NCBI GenBank assembly: GCA_008690995.1
Contig: VRMN01000001.1
Coordinates: 1,240,001-1,304,000, forward strand
Reading direction: 5' to 3'
Length of the DNA: 64,000 bases
Source: Porphyridium purpureum
Taxonomy: Eukaryota; Rhodophyta; Bangiophyceae; Porphyridiales; Porphyridiaceae
Under the pieces are notes generated by a model. It did no database searches, was not told the origin of the DNA, and worked only from the letters and a program-made list of their open reading frames with translations. Both the position numbers and the translations under genes were made by a program. Positions 48,717-58,948 of this stretch are shown here, one piece after another; within the stretch, counting starts at the first letter, position 1, and each line of letters opens with the position of its first letter.

Positions 48717-49502
48717 TTAGCCGAGACCCGACGCGTACACTTGCGTGTCCAGGTTCTTCACCGCGGGCTGCAGCACCTGATCAATCAGGCCGTACTCGCG
48801 AGCCTCGTAAGCCGTTAGGTACATGTCGCGCTTGAGGTCCTCCATGATGAGCGACTCGGCGCGCCCCGTGAACTTGGCCATGAGTTTAGCATACTTGTCG
48901 CGCTGGTTGAGCGTCTGACGCACCTCGACGGCCACGTCAGATGCCTGGCCCCTCACGAGGTCCGGCAGGGATGGTGCCTGGATCAAGTAACGCGCGTTCG
49001 GCAAGGAAAAGCGCTTACCCTTGGTGCCTGCCGCGCAGATCAGGGCGGACATGCCGGCGGCAAGCCCCATGTTGAGTGTGGATATGGGGCACTTGAGCGA
49101 CATCAGCGCATCCAGCACGGCAAACCCGCCACTTGTCACGGTTCCTGGGCACTGGAAGTAGAGTGTGATCGGAGACTCTGGGTCGTCCGCGCTCAGGTAC
49201 AATAATTGGGCAATCATCTGATTCGCAATCTCATCGTCTAGATCCTGCCCGACAAACATGATTCGGTCCCGCATCAAACGCTCGAACACGTCAATAAACT
49301 GGTAATCCTGCTGACCCGGCGCCTTGTACGGCACGCGCGGACTCCCCGCCATCATGACAGGCGCGCGGCTTGCGTGGCTGCGACCGCGCCGCGCACTGTT
49401 CACGACTCGGCATCTAGATCCTAAGCTGCGCGGCGCCTGTGCCGCAGCGGCGCCCACCGGAAGCGTCCATGTCGTACCTGTGAATGCTGCCATACCAGCC
49501 AT
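48717..49502 (-). CDS. clpR: ClpR, catalytically inactive ClpP-like subunit, plastid-targeted
   Basis: 261 residues. A leader of about 60 residues rich in Ala, Arg and Ser precedes a full ClpP fold (IMFVGQDLDDEIANQMIAQLLYLSADDPESPITLY). At the nucleophile site the usual GxxASMG reads GLAAGMSAL with Gly150 in place of Ser, and the usual His in MIHQP reads LIQAP with Gln175. Both catalytic residues are therefore missing, which defines ClpR. ClpR subunits sit in the hetero-tetradecameric plastid Clp core with ClpP subunits. The start is at 49502; the frame is open further upstream without an ATG. AGTACAGTG lies 121 bp upstream of the ATG. Confidence 0.93.
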   Translation of the reverse strand: MAGMAAFTGTTWTLPVGAAAAQAPRSLGSRCRVVNSARRGRSHASRAPVMMAGSPRVPYKAPGQQDYQFIDVFERLMRDRIMFVGQDLDDEIANQMIAQLLYLSADDPESPITLYFQCPGTVTSGGFAVLDALMSLKCPISTLNMGLAAGMSALICAAGTKGKRFSLPNARYLIQAPSLPDLVRGQASDVAVEVRQTLNQRDKYAKLMAKFTGRAESLIMEDLKRDMYLTAYEAREYGLIDQVLQPAVKNLDTQVYASGLG

Positions 49503-50006
49503 GCCGCCGACCAATGTCCCACGCGCAAAACTCCTTCGGCCAAACTCCGCCGTCACCCCGCCCCACTCGCCCAGCTCGTCATTGTCATACGAAGTCGCGC
49601 TCGGCTGGAGTTTGTAGCGACAGTACAGTGACAGATGCTGGACACCTGGAGGTACTCTTCACTGAACACCCGTTCGCCACACTATGCGCCGCAGGAGCCA
49701 GCGAGACGCACTGAGAAGCAGCATGGCCTCGGGACTGCAGCCGGCAGGCAACATGTTTACGACGCTGGTTCATGTATGCCCAATCACCCATGAGCAGTAT
49801 CAAGGCCGAATCGCGCAGCCAAAGAACGACCATGTGTATCGATTTTGCGACACATCGTAAACTGTAGGCACAACCGCACGCAGTAGACAGCATTCAGAGT
49901 GGACCGCAGCCGTCACGAATGTCGTCTCCAATGCCCATACGTATTCCAGACAAAGTCATCCAGAGTCAAAGTTGACAAATAATTTACTGATGTAGGTCTG
50001 GCCACT
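49503..50006. other. intergenic region
   Basis: About 500 bp between ClpR and the F-box gene (both minus strand). Contains ACAGTACAGTGAC at 49621-49632 and nothing else that I can name. Confidence 0.5.
49623..49629 (+). promoter_or_regulatory. GTACAGT motif upstream of clpR
   Basis: ACAGTACAGTGAC, 121 bp upstream of the ClpR ATG; the extended sequence also gives a GTACTGT on the minus strand. Confidence 0.45.
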
Positions 50007-50972
50007 TCACAAGATGAAAGTGAGTTTCTCAAAGTTCGGGTGGGTGGAGCGGAACATGCAGAGTCCCGATGGCGTCCAGTCATCCAGTGGGAAAATCAGG
50101 CAGCTACTATGCACGGGCTGGCACCGGAACGTCTCAATTAGGAGCTGCACGTCCAACTGCGGACAGAATGACACGTCAACAGATTCAACCGTCGGTACCG
50201 ATCGCACGAGTCGGTGCACGCCACGCATGGAGACATTCTCGCAGCCTCTCACTGAGAGGTGTTGAAGGTTCAGGGCGTACTTTGCGAGCATGGCCATGTA
50301 CTTGTCGTCCACGTTCGCCATGTAGCTGACATTGAGTGATTTGAGCTGCGGGAACAGCATGCGGTTTTGCTTCTGCCGGCGCCTTTCGCGCAGCACATCC
50401 GGTGTCGCCTCACCGTTCTCACCCGTGCTCTGCAGCATAGACTCCGAATCTTCCTGCGAATCGGTGCCGAGCAATCTGTTTGTGCGCCACGCGCGCTCGA
50501 AAATCTGCTCGACCGCGCTTGGAGCGCAACCGCTCAGCGACAGGTGCTGCAGGGGTACAAGCCTGAGCGCGCGCAGGCCTGTGCCTCGCACTAGCCGGCA
50601 GCGCGCAAGGTCGAGACTCCGTAACTTGGGCAAGTGCTCACCAATGTACGCAAGCAACTCATCGTCGGCCAGCCACTCGTTGCGGCGAAAGCTCAGGGTT
50701 TCCACGCCCGAGCATTGACTCAGCACGGTTCGCGCCTCGGTGCGAAACACGTCGAGCTTCTGTCGCATGCGCGGGAAACTGAACTCCAGGTCGCGCACGT
50801 CTGGAAACGCGTGCGAGCGCGCCACTTCACGGAAGCTCTGTGAGACTGCTGCCAGCCGATAAATTTCCATCACATCCATGTCGCTCGCGAGAGTCACACA
50901 TTTTGCCAGCACGTCCGCCGGCAACTTGTCCAGCGCCGGAGCGGCGCGACTCGCCACTGCAACTGGCTCCAT
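50007..50972 (-). CDS. F-box/LRR protein
   Basis: 321 residues. An F-box-like start (LDKLPADVLAKCVTLASDMD, VSQSFREVA) is followed by leucine-rich repeats of the cysteine-containing type: LPKLRSLDLARCRLV, LVPLQHLSLSGC, FPQLKSLNVSYMANV, LQHLSVRGCENVS, VESVDVSFCPQL. These are typical of SCF ubiquitin-ligase substrate receptors, where the F-box binds Skp1 and the LRRs bind the substrate. A charged insertion (RERRRQKQNR) interrupts the LRRs near residue 200. Substrate unknown. The ATG gives a 15-residue lead before the F-box. Confidence 0.8.
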   Translation of the reverse strand: MEPVAVASRAAPALDKLPADVLAKCVTLASDMDVMEIYRLAAVSQSFREVARSHAFPDVRDLEFSFPRMRQKLDVFRTEARTVLSQCSGVETLSFRRNEWLADDELLAYIGEHLPKLRSLDLARCRLVRGTGLRALRLVPLQHLSLSGCAPSAVEQIFERAWRTNRLLGTDSQEDSESMLQSTGENGEATPDVLRERRRQKQNRMLFPQLKSLNVSYMANVDDKYMAMLAKYALNLQHLSVRGCENVSMRGVHRLVRSVPTVESVDVSFCPQLDVQLLIETFRCQPVHSSCLIFPLDDWTPSGLCMFRSTHPNFEKLTFIL

Positions 50973-51911
50973 TGGGTGTCTTTCTTTCAGAGTCTCAACG
51001 CTCGTGTCCCTGTCTCACACCTCCACCACGTCTCACCTATCACCGTTCAAAGCCTTCAGCTTGCCAATTGCACCTTTTACGTTCCTTCTGATCAGGTGGC
51101 GGCGTTCAGTCTGAGGCTTTATAGAGCCTTCGCCCAAGCCACGATTCGCCACGCTCTGAGCACGCGCGCGTTTGCATGACGTCTCGATCGCATGAATGTT
51201 GAACGATTGCCAGCCACCCACAGGCTTTGCGCGGCTTTGTCGCGCGGATGTTGTCTCGTACTCCGTGTCAAGCTGCTGCTTCGTCGAAGCGGCGTCGTGG
51301 CGTGCGCACGGGCGTTGGGGAAGCGGAAGCGGAGGTATGTTCAGAAAACACACGCGAACGAGCACAACTGGGCGGGATTGTCACGCGCACACAAAACGAT
51401 TCGTTCGAAAATGAGGGCTGCATTGGTAGGTTTTGATTTCATCATCCATTGGGGGATTCGTCGTAGAAACCGTGTGATTTCATCGTGTCGCTCGGTCATC
51501 GGCTCATGGGTTTCGGTAGAATTTAACACGGGAACAGAGGGATAGACGCGGAGGGTGAGGTAAGTGTGATGATGACCGCGTCGCGCGGTCCCGCACGACA
51601 GGTTTCCCGGCATGGATTGTCAGCAGCCTGGGACAAGCCGCCGAGGTACTGGAATACGGAATCGCACCGCGCGCCTGTTCGGTCCTCCGTTCCCGGTTCT
51701 GGCGGCGGCCGTCCACGTGAAGGAGCATTGCACTGATGGACAGACGAATGAATCGCGTAAGAAAGGAATCTAGTCACACACGAATTAGGCGGGGTCTAAA
51801 TAATCGAAAAGAAGACGAAACGTGCGTGCTGAAGCCGAGCTTCCGTCCGACTTGGCCGTCACCTGAGGACGCCGCGCGGCCAGGGTAGTGGCTGACGTGC
51901 GAGTGCGTTCG
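50973..51911. other. intergenic region, no recognisable gene
   Basis: About 0.94 kb between the F-box gene start and the 3' end of the START-like gene. Short overlapping frames only; nothing recognisable. Confidence 0.5.
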
Positions 51912-52520
51912 CTAGACCTGGGCTTGAGATTGGGTTTGCTGTTGGTGCATGCGCACACGTTCCTTGCGGAGCTCGCGGAGCGCAATGACACGGAAGCGCT
52001 CCAAATCGGCCAGTAGCGTGCGTTCAACGTAGTTCCCGACAAAGTCGCTCTTCATGAGAGCTGCAATGAAGCCCGGGACGTTGAAAGACACAGTCAACGT
52101 CATGTTCGTGCTCGCGCCGTCGTCCGCGTCGGCGAAGGTCACCTTTCCGCGATTACTCAACCCGGTCACGCTCTCCCACTGGATGATCTCCGGTTCCTCG
52201 ACGCGCACATTACGCGCTCTCCAGCTGACCGAGATTCCTCTGGCCGCCAGCTTCCACGTCGACAGAGTAGGGTCCTGCTCGTCCACAACGACTTTTTCCA
52301 GCCATGGTGACCACTGCGGCATTGCCTCCAAGTTTGAGTACCGGCTGAACACAAACTCGCGCGGCGCCTCCACCTTGAGCCGCGCGTGCGTTTCCAACCA
52401 TGTCATTCTGATTCCTTGCCGCGCACGCGCTCGCGCAGTGAGAGAGCCGCAGCGTGTCTTGTCCACATGCAAACCGCGCTGCTGACCGGCGACAAAAGGC
52501 TGCACAAACGTGATATCCAT
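51912..52520 (-). CDS. START/SRPBCC-fold protein (polyketide cyclase/COQ10-like), probably plastid
   Basis: 202 residues. About 40 basic residues lead into an SRPBCC domain: ETHARLKVEAPREFVFSRYS, MPQWSPWLEKV, VSWRARNV, IIQWESVTGLSNRGKVTF, then the long C-terminal helix (VERTLLADLERFRVIALRELRKE). The pattern 'P..vf..ysn.e.mp.W.p.l..v' is that of the polyketide cyclase/dehydrase family, which bind hydrophobic ligands; in cyanobacteria and plastids such proteins are common but poorly characterised. The divergent mannitol dehydrogenase gene begins 217 bp away. Confidence 0.8.
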   Translation of the reverse strand: MDITFVQPFVAGQQRGLHVDKTRCGSLTARARARQGIRMTWLETHARLKVEAPREFVFSRYSNLEAMPQWSPWLEKVVVDEQDPTLSTWKLAARGISVSWRARNVRVEEPEIIQWESVTGLSNRGKVTFADADDGASTNMTLTVSFNVPGFIAALMKSDFVGNYVERTLLADLERFRVIALRELRKERVRMHQQQTQSQAQV

Positions 52521-52548
52521 CACACGTCAACCTCGTTCAGCTCCCCTG

Positions 52549-52567
52549 CTCTCTCTCTCTCTCTCTC
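52549..52567. repeat. CT dinucleotide tract in a divergent promoter
   Basis: A CT run of 19 bp between the START-like gene and the mannitol dehydrogenase gene, likely in a 5' UTR or promoter. Confidence 0.85.
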
Positions 52568-52737
52568 CACCCGGTATCAACCTCTTCGACCCACAAAGCT
52601 TTTGTGTCCAACTAAACTTCCAGCGACTCCGTGGTGGAAGGCCAAGCAGACCGATAAGCTTTTGGTTAAATCCGAAATGAACCGATCGGAGTCAACCGGC
52701 ATGACGCTCAGGTGGCGGCGTTGATGCGTGTGTGGGG

Positions 52738-54294
52738 ATGGAGCTAGGCACGCAAATCGTAGAGGCATGGAGGAATGGTGCGCGCGCGGGCTTGCCCCAA
52801 GATGGAGCAGTGGGCGTGCCTGAGTTTGACCGCAGCAGATGCGATGTCGGCATTGTCCATCTGGGCGTGGGCGGGTTTGTGCGAGCCCATCTGGCCCTCT
52901 ACACGCAGCGCCTGCTCGAAAAACAGTTCAGAGAGGCATGTTCGGCCGCGGTTCAGCTCCAGTGGGGCATCTGCGGCGTTGGCGTGCTACCGACAGACAG
53001 GGATCTTGTCCAGCGTCTTCAAAGCCAGGACAACCTGTATTCAATCCTCGAAAAGGGCGGCGCTGCCGGCGGCGAAGCAGTCAGGCTTAGGATTGTCGGA
53101 TCCATACTTGAGACGCTCCTTTTATGCGAAGAACAGGACCGCAAACGTGTCTTTGAGCGAATGGTCTCACCGAAAACGCACATCGTGTCTCTTACTATCA
53201 CGGAGAAAGGTTACATGCTCGACGGCGCTCGCCAGCTGCTGCATGTGGAGCAGGACCCGGAGCGCCCGGTCACCGCGATCGGGGTCATTGTGCTCGCACT
53301 TGAGATGAGAAGACGAAAGAATATCAAACCTTTCACTGTCCTTTCCTGCGATAATATTCCTTGCAATGGTACGTTTGTGCGTAGCGCTGTCATGCAGATG
53401 GGTGCCCGGTCCTTCGGCGCCGAATTCTCAGAGTATGTCGCTCAGCTTGGCCGCTTTCCATCCTCGATGGTGGATGGAATAACACCAATTGCGTACCCGG
53501 CGGATCGTGATATTATCCTGGAGCGATTTCGGATTGCAGACAAGTGCCCGACGGTATGCGAATCCTGGCGCCAATTTGTCATTCAGGACGCGTTCGTGGA
53601 TGGCGAGCGGCCCGAGTGGGATCTTCTTCAGGAACAGCCGGTTGAGTGGGTTTCCAGCGAGGCTGAAATCATGCGCTTCGAGAATATCAAAATTTCGTTG
53701 CTCAATGTTCCTCATTCGGCCCTGTCATACGCAGGTCGCTTACTCGGGCTCACGTACATTCATGAGGCCATGGGGAATCCGTACATACACAAGTATATCC
53801 GCGACCTCATGGACATCGAAATCACTCCTTACCTGACCTTTAAAAACAAGCCGTTGCCTCTGGATCTCGAAGAGTACAAAGCGACGCTCAGGCAACGCTT
53901 TGCGAATCCTCATACTAGAGACTCGCTCGAAAGGGTCAGTCAGGATGGCTCGACCAAGTATGCAAATCAGTTGATTCCTATAGTGCGAACATATGCCACG
54001 AAAGGCACCGAGAGTCCGCCGATCAAGCGACTGGCTTGCGCGGTGGCGGCGTGGGCGGTCTCGCTCCTTGGCAAGGATGAGACTGGCCGGACGTTCGAGG
54101 TATTCGATGGGCGTCTCGATACATTACGCTCTGTGCTCGAAGCGTCCGGGATCGAAGGACTTTGCGACGATGCCAGTCTGTTTGGGACAAACGCCCACGA
54201 CCTGGCAGACTTTCGCAGACATGTTGTTGCGATCTACTCAAGCCTGCTATCAGTCGGGGTCGAACGCACTCTATCCAGCCTGGACTCTGCCTGA
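52738..54294 (+). CDS. mannitol dehydrogenase family oxidoreductase (long-chain polyol dehydrogenase)
   Basis: 518 residues. An NAD(P)-binding start, VGIVHLGVGGFVRAHLALY, is followed by WGICGVGVLPTDR, SLTITEKGYML, FTVLSCDNIPCNG, and FPSSMVDGITPIA. The catalytic set K318, N323 and H326 in NIKISLLNVPHS keeps exactly the K-x4-N-x2-H spacing of Pseudomonas mannitol 2-dehydrogenase. The family converts mannitol to fructose, mannitol 1-phosphate to fructose 6-phosphate, or uronates; red algae are known to make mannitol through mannitol 1-phosphate. Which substrate is used here cannot be told. There is no leader, so probably cytosolic. The ATG at 52738 gives MELGTQ. Confidence 0.92.
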   Translation: MELGTQIVEAWRNGARAGLPQDGAVGVPEFDRSRCDVGIVHLGVGGFVRAHLALYTQRLLEKQFREACSAAVQLQWGICGVGVLPTDRDLVQRLQSQDNLYSILEKGGAAGGEAVRLRIVGSILETLLLCEEQDRKRVFERMVSPKTHIVSLTITEKGYMLDGARQLLHVEQDPERPVTAIGVIVLALEMRRRKNIKPFTVLSCDNIPCNGTFVRSAVMQMGARSFGAEFSEYVAQLGRFPSSMVDGITPIAYPADRDIILERFRIADKCPTVCESWRQFVIQDAFVDGERPEWDLLQEQPVEWVSSEAEIMRFENIKISLLNVPHSALSYAGRLLGLTYIHEAMGNPYIHKYIRDLMDIEITPYLTFKNKPLPLDLEEYKATLRQRFANPHTRDSLERVSQDGSTKYANQLIPIVRTYATKGTESPPIKRLACAVAAWAVSLLGKDETGRTFEVFDGRLDTLRSVLEASGIEGLCDDASLFGTNAHDLADFRRHVVAIYSSLLSVGVERTLSSLDSA

Positions 54295-54533
54295 GGCTGA
54301 TTCGGCCCTATTTGCCTGAGAGGGGGACAGGGGCATCCGCCTCCCCTGTCGTCGTCGAGAGCTGATATGGGCTCAGGCAAAGTATTCAGATACCATCAAT
54401 ACACTGCATTCGACTGTTCACCTGATACCCAGCGAAAAGTAGTACTTGAGCGTTCACGCCAAAGCTTCAATTTTGTACACATGGAAACGGCAAGTGTGAT
54501 CATGGTGGCATAAGCCACGATTCCGTAATTTAC

Positions 54534-56042
54534 TTAGGCGGAAAGGCTTTTCGATTCGATGTAGCTGTGAATGTCAAAGTAAGACGGTGTACCGTACAGG
54601 TCACCTGCGATCGAGACAGACGGCTTGCTCTTCAGCATACGCGAAGCGACGCGCTCTAAATCTCCTGCAGTGACCTTTTTGATTAGCCCAGCCAGTTTGT
54701 CCGCCGATTCGTACACTCCAGAAGCAAGGACCTGGCGGCCCATATCTTCGCACATGACCCCGCGACTCTCCAAGTTCATGCGGAGTGAGCTGATTGTCAT
54801 GCTTTTGGCTCTTTCTATGCTGGTTTTATCCAGCTTTTGGGCCATGTTGACACACTCGGTCGCAACCAGCTCAATTAGCTGTGGGAGCGTGCCTGGCTCC
54901 GAGCTAGCACAGATGCCAAACAAGCCACTGTCCATGTAAATGTTGTTCATCGAGACCGTGTTAACCACCCAGTCGTTACGCGCCAGAACATCCGTGTAAA
55001 GCTTCGTGTACATTCCTTTCCCGGGGCCACCGGAAGAGAAAGAACCACCGCCTCCAAGAAGGGTCTGGAGAACACACGCCGGTATCAGGTCCTCGTCCTT
55101 ATAGTGAACGCCTTCAAACCCGATCGCGCACGCCACCATGCCGTCAAGCGACACACGCTTCTCGCCTCCCGTGTACTTTGTCGTCGATACGATAGTCTCT
55201 TTCGATCTTGGAAGAGCGCCCAAGTATTCGCTCGCCAGTTGCTCGAGCTCAGAATGAGAAATGTTCACGCCAGATACGGTGATTCGATCACCCACAGCAA
55301 TCGACGCGGCATAATCGGCAATAACAAAGGGTGACATTTTTTGCACCGCTTCAGCAGTTGGGAAACAGGGCAGCCCGAACGAATTGCCCTCGAACGCTGC
55401 TTGATGGAGGCTTTCGTTCATGAGCGCATTCGCATCTTTCTCGATAATTTTCCAATTGTGTTCCACAGCGGTCGCGAGGCCCTTGATTTCTGCCACGAGC
55501 TGATCGACATATCCTGGACCCTTGTAGCAGTTCCCAAAAACCGGTTTTGTCGCGGCCTCGGCGAGGATCCGCATCATGTGCGGCGTGTCGCGACGCATGC
55601 CTTCTGAAGCGTACATAAGCACCTCGCGGTGAGCAGACGCGCCAAAGTGCGCACCTAGCGCTTCCATTTCCCTCTGCATCAGAACTTTGGAGCGCTCAGT
55701 GGATCCCTTAAACGCAAAGTTTTCGAGCAGAAACGTCGCACCTGAGGTTTGCGGCGTTTCGTAGCGGGATCCGGCATTCAAAAACAGCCCCAATGAACTG
55801 ACGTGCTGCCCCGGAACGTCGCACGACACGACCCTGACACCATTGGGCAGCGACGAGATGTTCAGCCCGCCCGACGCTGCCATTGCCACGTGCGTCGGCG
55901 CCCCGGCAGGCAAGTTCACAAACTCGGGCACAGGGACGCCCGGCATCGCGTTCTTCATCGAGACCTCGAAATCAAAGGCGCCATGAATCATGCGCCATGC
56001 CAACGACGCCATCCCGCGGCGTCCTCGAACCACCCCCGCCAT
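54534..56042 (-). CDS. MPPA: mitochondrial processing peptidase alpha subunit (M16B)
   Basis: 502 residues from the ATG at 56042; the ATG at 56012 is also possible. A basic N-terminus suits a mitochondrial presequence. The body is an M16 fold: SSLPNGVRVVSCD, GLFLNAGSRYETPQTSGATFLLENFAFKGS. The zinc motif HxxEH is replaced by FLLEN, so this is not the catalytic beta subunit. The alpha-specific glycine-rich loop GGGGSFSSGGPGKGMYTKLY is present near residues 328-347. Together with MPP beta it removes presequences of imported proteins; in many organisms it can also be part of complex III. The TTAGTACAGTGG motif (minus strand) is 113 bp upstream. Confidence 0.92.
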   Translation of the reverse strand: MAGVVRGRRGMASLAWRMIHGAFDFEVSMKNAMPGVPVPEFVNLPAGAPTHVAMAASGGLNISSLPNGVRVVSCDVPGQHVSSLGLFLNAGSRYETPQTSGATFLLENFAFKGSTERSKVLMQREMEALGAHFGASAHREVLMYASEGMRRDTPHMMRILAEAATKPVFGNCYKGPGYVDQLVAEIKGLATAVEHNWKIIEKDANALMNESLHQAAFEGNSFGLPCFPTAEAVQKMSPFVIADYAASIAVGDRITVSGVNISHSELEQLASEYLGALPRSKETIVSTTKYTGGEKRVSLDGMVACAIGFEGVHYKDEDLIPACVLQTLLGGGGSFSSGGPGKGMYTKLYTDVLARNDWVVNTVSMNNIYMDSGLFGICASSEPGTLPQLIELVATECVNMAQKLDKTSIERAKSMTISSLRMNLESRGVMCEDMGRQVLASGVYESADKLAGLIKKVTAGDLERVASRMLKSKPSVSIAGDLYGTPSYFDIHSYIESKSLSA

Positions 56043-56154
56043 CGCGATCCGCTTCCCCTTCGCAAACCTTCGTCCCCTCCTTCTTCCCCTTCCCTCTGAC
56101 TTCCCCACGTCCGCCTCCGCTAAAAAACTGCTCGCCAAGCACTCCCCCTGTCCC

Positions 56155-56161
56155 ACTGTAC
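56155..56161 (-). promoter_or_regulatory. GTACAGT motif upstream of MPP alpha
   Basis: CTTAGTACAGTGGG on the minus strand, 113 bp upstream of the MPP alpha ATG. Confidence 0.45.
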
Positions 56162-57269
56162 TAAGAAGTACACCGTCCGCCTCGATGCAGCGAAGGTGCA
56201 GCCCAGAACAGACAAGAGACGGTCGACTTTTCAACTCGCGACGGGAACGAAGTATCCGAGGGCGCCAGCAGCTCGGGTTGGGCCAAGACTAGCATCGCAC
56301 GCTGCAGAAGCGGCACGCTCCATCGCGTGGTGGGATGACGTACTTGGCGCCTGACTCCGTGCTACTCTGGTGCTTATGCTAAAGCTCGGAGGACGCGATT
56401 GCGGAGCAGCCGGTCTCCGCTAGAACGAATTCAGCAGGTCAGTTGGTGCATTAAATCTTTACAGCTCTCTCGCAGATGGCCGAGTTGCGGGAGCCACTCC
56501 CCACCGGAATTGCATCTCTCGACGATTTCGTATGGAACACGACAAACCAAACGTGGTTGCTCTGGTCTACAGCACATGATCCTCTTCAAGTCACACACAA
56601 GCCCACTTGCATTGGGTCCATTGGCAAAAATCAAACTACAAATGAAGGCAGATTCCAAGATGCCCTTCACGCGAAAAGGTGGCGCGGTTTGAGCGAAGGC
56701 AGGCGCCCAACGGTCGTGCGATACCGCGAGGTCGCGGAATAGTGGCATACACGGAAGTTCGGTCACTAAAAGCTACAGCAAAGATGCTATTCTTCGTGTT
56801 CTCGAACACCTTTATAAAGCGCAAGGACGTGCAAGAAAAGCCCCCAGACAATGCTCCCACCCCAGACCAGAACCGAACATGCCAAATAATCTCTAATCGG
56901 CATGTCGAGTCTGCGCTGTTTTCCTAACAAAGTGAGCGAGCGCACTTCATAAATGCGTGCATGCGTTTTCTCATTCGCCTAGATTTTTAGACCGCACTGC
57001 ACAAAGACCTCGACAAAGCTCAGCCCACAGGCATGTGATGCTTGTTTTGCCAGACAATAACCTAGCCGCGCGTGCCGACAGCTATTCTAACAAATGCGAA
57101 GCAGGACAAGCATGCCAAAGTGCTCCCTCTAAACGCGCACGCCGTTTTGTGTCCCTTCAAGGATCAACCGCTCCAAGCATCGGCACCCTTGCCGGCAGTC
57201 ATCGATCAACTGGGAGCTCAGCTCACAGACCACATCACGCATCGACTCTTGCCTTTCCAAACACTTAAG

Positions 57270-57291
57270 ACACACACACACACACACACAA
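57270..57291. repeat. CA dinucleotide microsatellite
   Basis: Eleven AC/CA units in the intergenic region upstream of the duplicated gene. Confidence 0.95.
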
Positions 57292-58220
57292 CGTTCTGTC
57301 ACATACACGCGAAACAGAGGCACATTTGAATTGAATCGGCGACGAATCATTCGACGGAAAGCTGCTTCGTGTCTCATCCCATGACCCACAATCGCACTCA
57401 GAAGCCAGACCACCAAAACAAGCGCCACACGACGCAGCCCGCCTTTCAATCATGTGGAAGAAGATTTCACCAAAACACAGAACGCCCCTTTTTCCCAATC
57501 TTGTCCTCTCCCCATGACCACGCAAACACATACGCACAGCCGCACACACAGACAGAAGCACAGTCTCACATCGTCCACAGTGTAGCATCTACGCCATTAG
57601 GAAGCAAACACTTGACGAGAGGTATTCCTTCTTCATAATGGAACACCCTAGTCTGTGCGGAAAAAGTTGGAGCGAGCAAAATGAGTTGTTGCGATGTGCA
57701 AGTGCGGTCGAACACCCGTAGAATCCCACCTTGCTCAGGGGAATTTCGACTCACTACCGTGATCATACAGGCGGAGACTCCTTTGCACAGAACGACCAAG
57801 CTCGCAGATTCCTTTGCGGTACCGACAACTACCTCACATGCAAGAAGATTGAACTTGTGCTTCTCCGCAGACGAGTACGAGTGCTGGTGTCTCCCATCAT
57901 GAAAACACCAACGACACTTTTGTCATGCAGAACCAGTCGCTGGTGCGCTGCTCACTTTCTCTCCACTGTCTCCATTGTGGACAGTCCTTCCTCTTCACCC
58001 GATCGCTGCCGCTCCACAGCGAAGTCGGCCCTTTTTTGTACACTGTCTGTGGCCTGCAAACCTGTTCCACATCTTACACTCACGCGGAGTCGCTGTCTCG
58101 ATATGACCTCCATCGGTCGGCGCTCGTTTCTACGGCGCGTCTGCTCCTCACATGCGCTTGCACAACGTGGTCGTTTATTTTTCCGGTTCCACGTCAACAC
58201 TGCGATCACGGTACTGGATA

Positions 58221-58315
58221 AATTATGACGATGTCATAATTGACACTGAGATTGCGACCTCCTGACCTTCGACAGTCGAAGGAGTGGCACTCTCGCTTGC
58301 GGATTCGCACGCGAG
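58221..58315. other. cluster of three short palindromes
   Basis: AATTATGAC-gat-GTCATAATT (58221-58241), CCTTCGAC-a-GTCGAAGG (58266-58282) and a stem CTCGC-t-TGCG with loop GATT closed by CGCA-c-GCGAG (58292-58315). Arms are perfect apart from one mismatch in the third. Role unknown: regulatory sites or a structured leader are possible. Confidence 0.6.
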
Positions 58316-58948
58316 TCACCTGTCACCGGAGGGGGAATAACAATCCGTTGGGTGGTTGAGTACTGGTTCTTTTTAACCGGCGGATGCGCGAGCGAGTTTC
58401 TCCAATTCTGTGCCGAGTTCTCAAGCTACAATTTGATATGCAAAATAAAGTGTAAGCGTGCATGAGCCCTTGAATTTTTTGCATTGATTTTTAGATTCAC
58501 GGTGGCGGTGCGCGTTGGTGAGTCGCAAAGCCACACGCGACCCTCCCCCCCCACCGAGCGCTCGGAAAGAGCTTGGTTCCCCAGGCCGGTTGCTTGGTGT
58601 CTAAGAGAGGCATGCAAGTCCAGTGCTTTATTCGCTCTGATTCATGTTTTTGACGTGAATCACAAACGACCGCGGTTTCTGGGCGGATGCTGGCGTCGGA
58701 ACACAGTAATCCGAGGATTCTCGCGCCTTCGGCATCATAATTCTTGGCATTCGGACTTGCACCGGCACCCCATCGACTTCATTGCATGCGCAAGACAGCG
58801 GCACAACCAGAGTGCCACCACCGGCCCAGCGCCAGCTTTCGATCACAGGACAAGCTCCCGGCTGCATAAGAAGAACCGCTTTCTTCGGACTCGTTGCTTC
58901 GGAGAGACCGAGGCACTGGCGCAGTGGGAGGAGACAGGGCAAAGGAAG

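Larger units (their letters stand above)
56043..58948. other. long intergenic region upstream of the duplicated gene
   Basis: About 2.9 kb. The first part is the MPP alpha promoter (ACTGTAC at 56155). It also has a CA microsatellite (57270-57291), a cluster of palindromes (58221-58315) and, from about 58,050 on, a diverged copy of the region at 62,200-63,005. Short frames such as one of 88 codons near 56,476 resemble nothing that I know. Confidence 0.5.
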
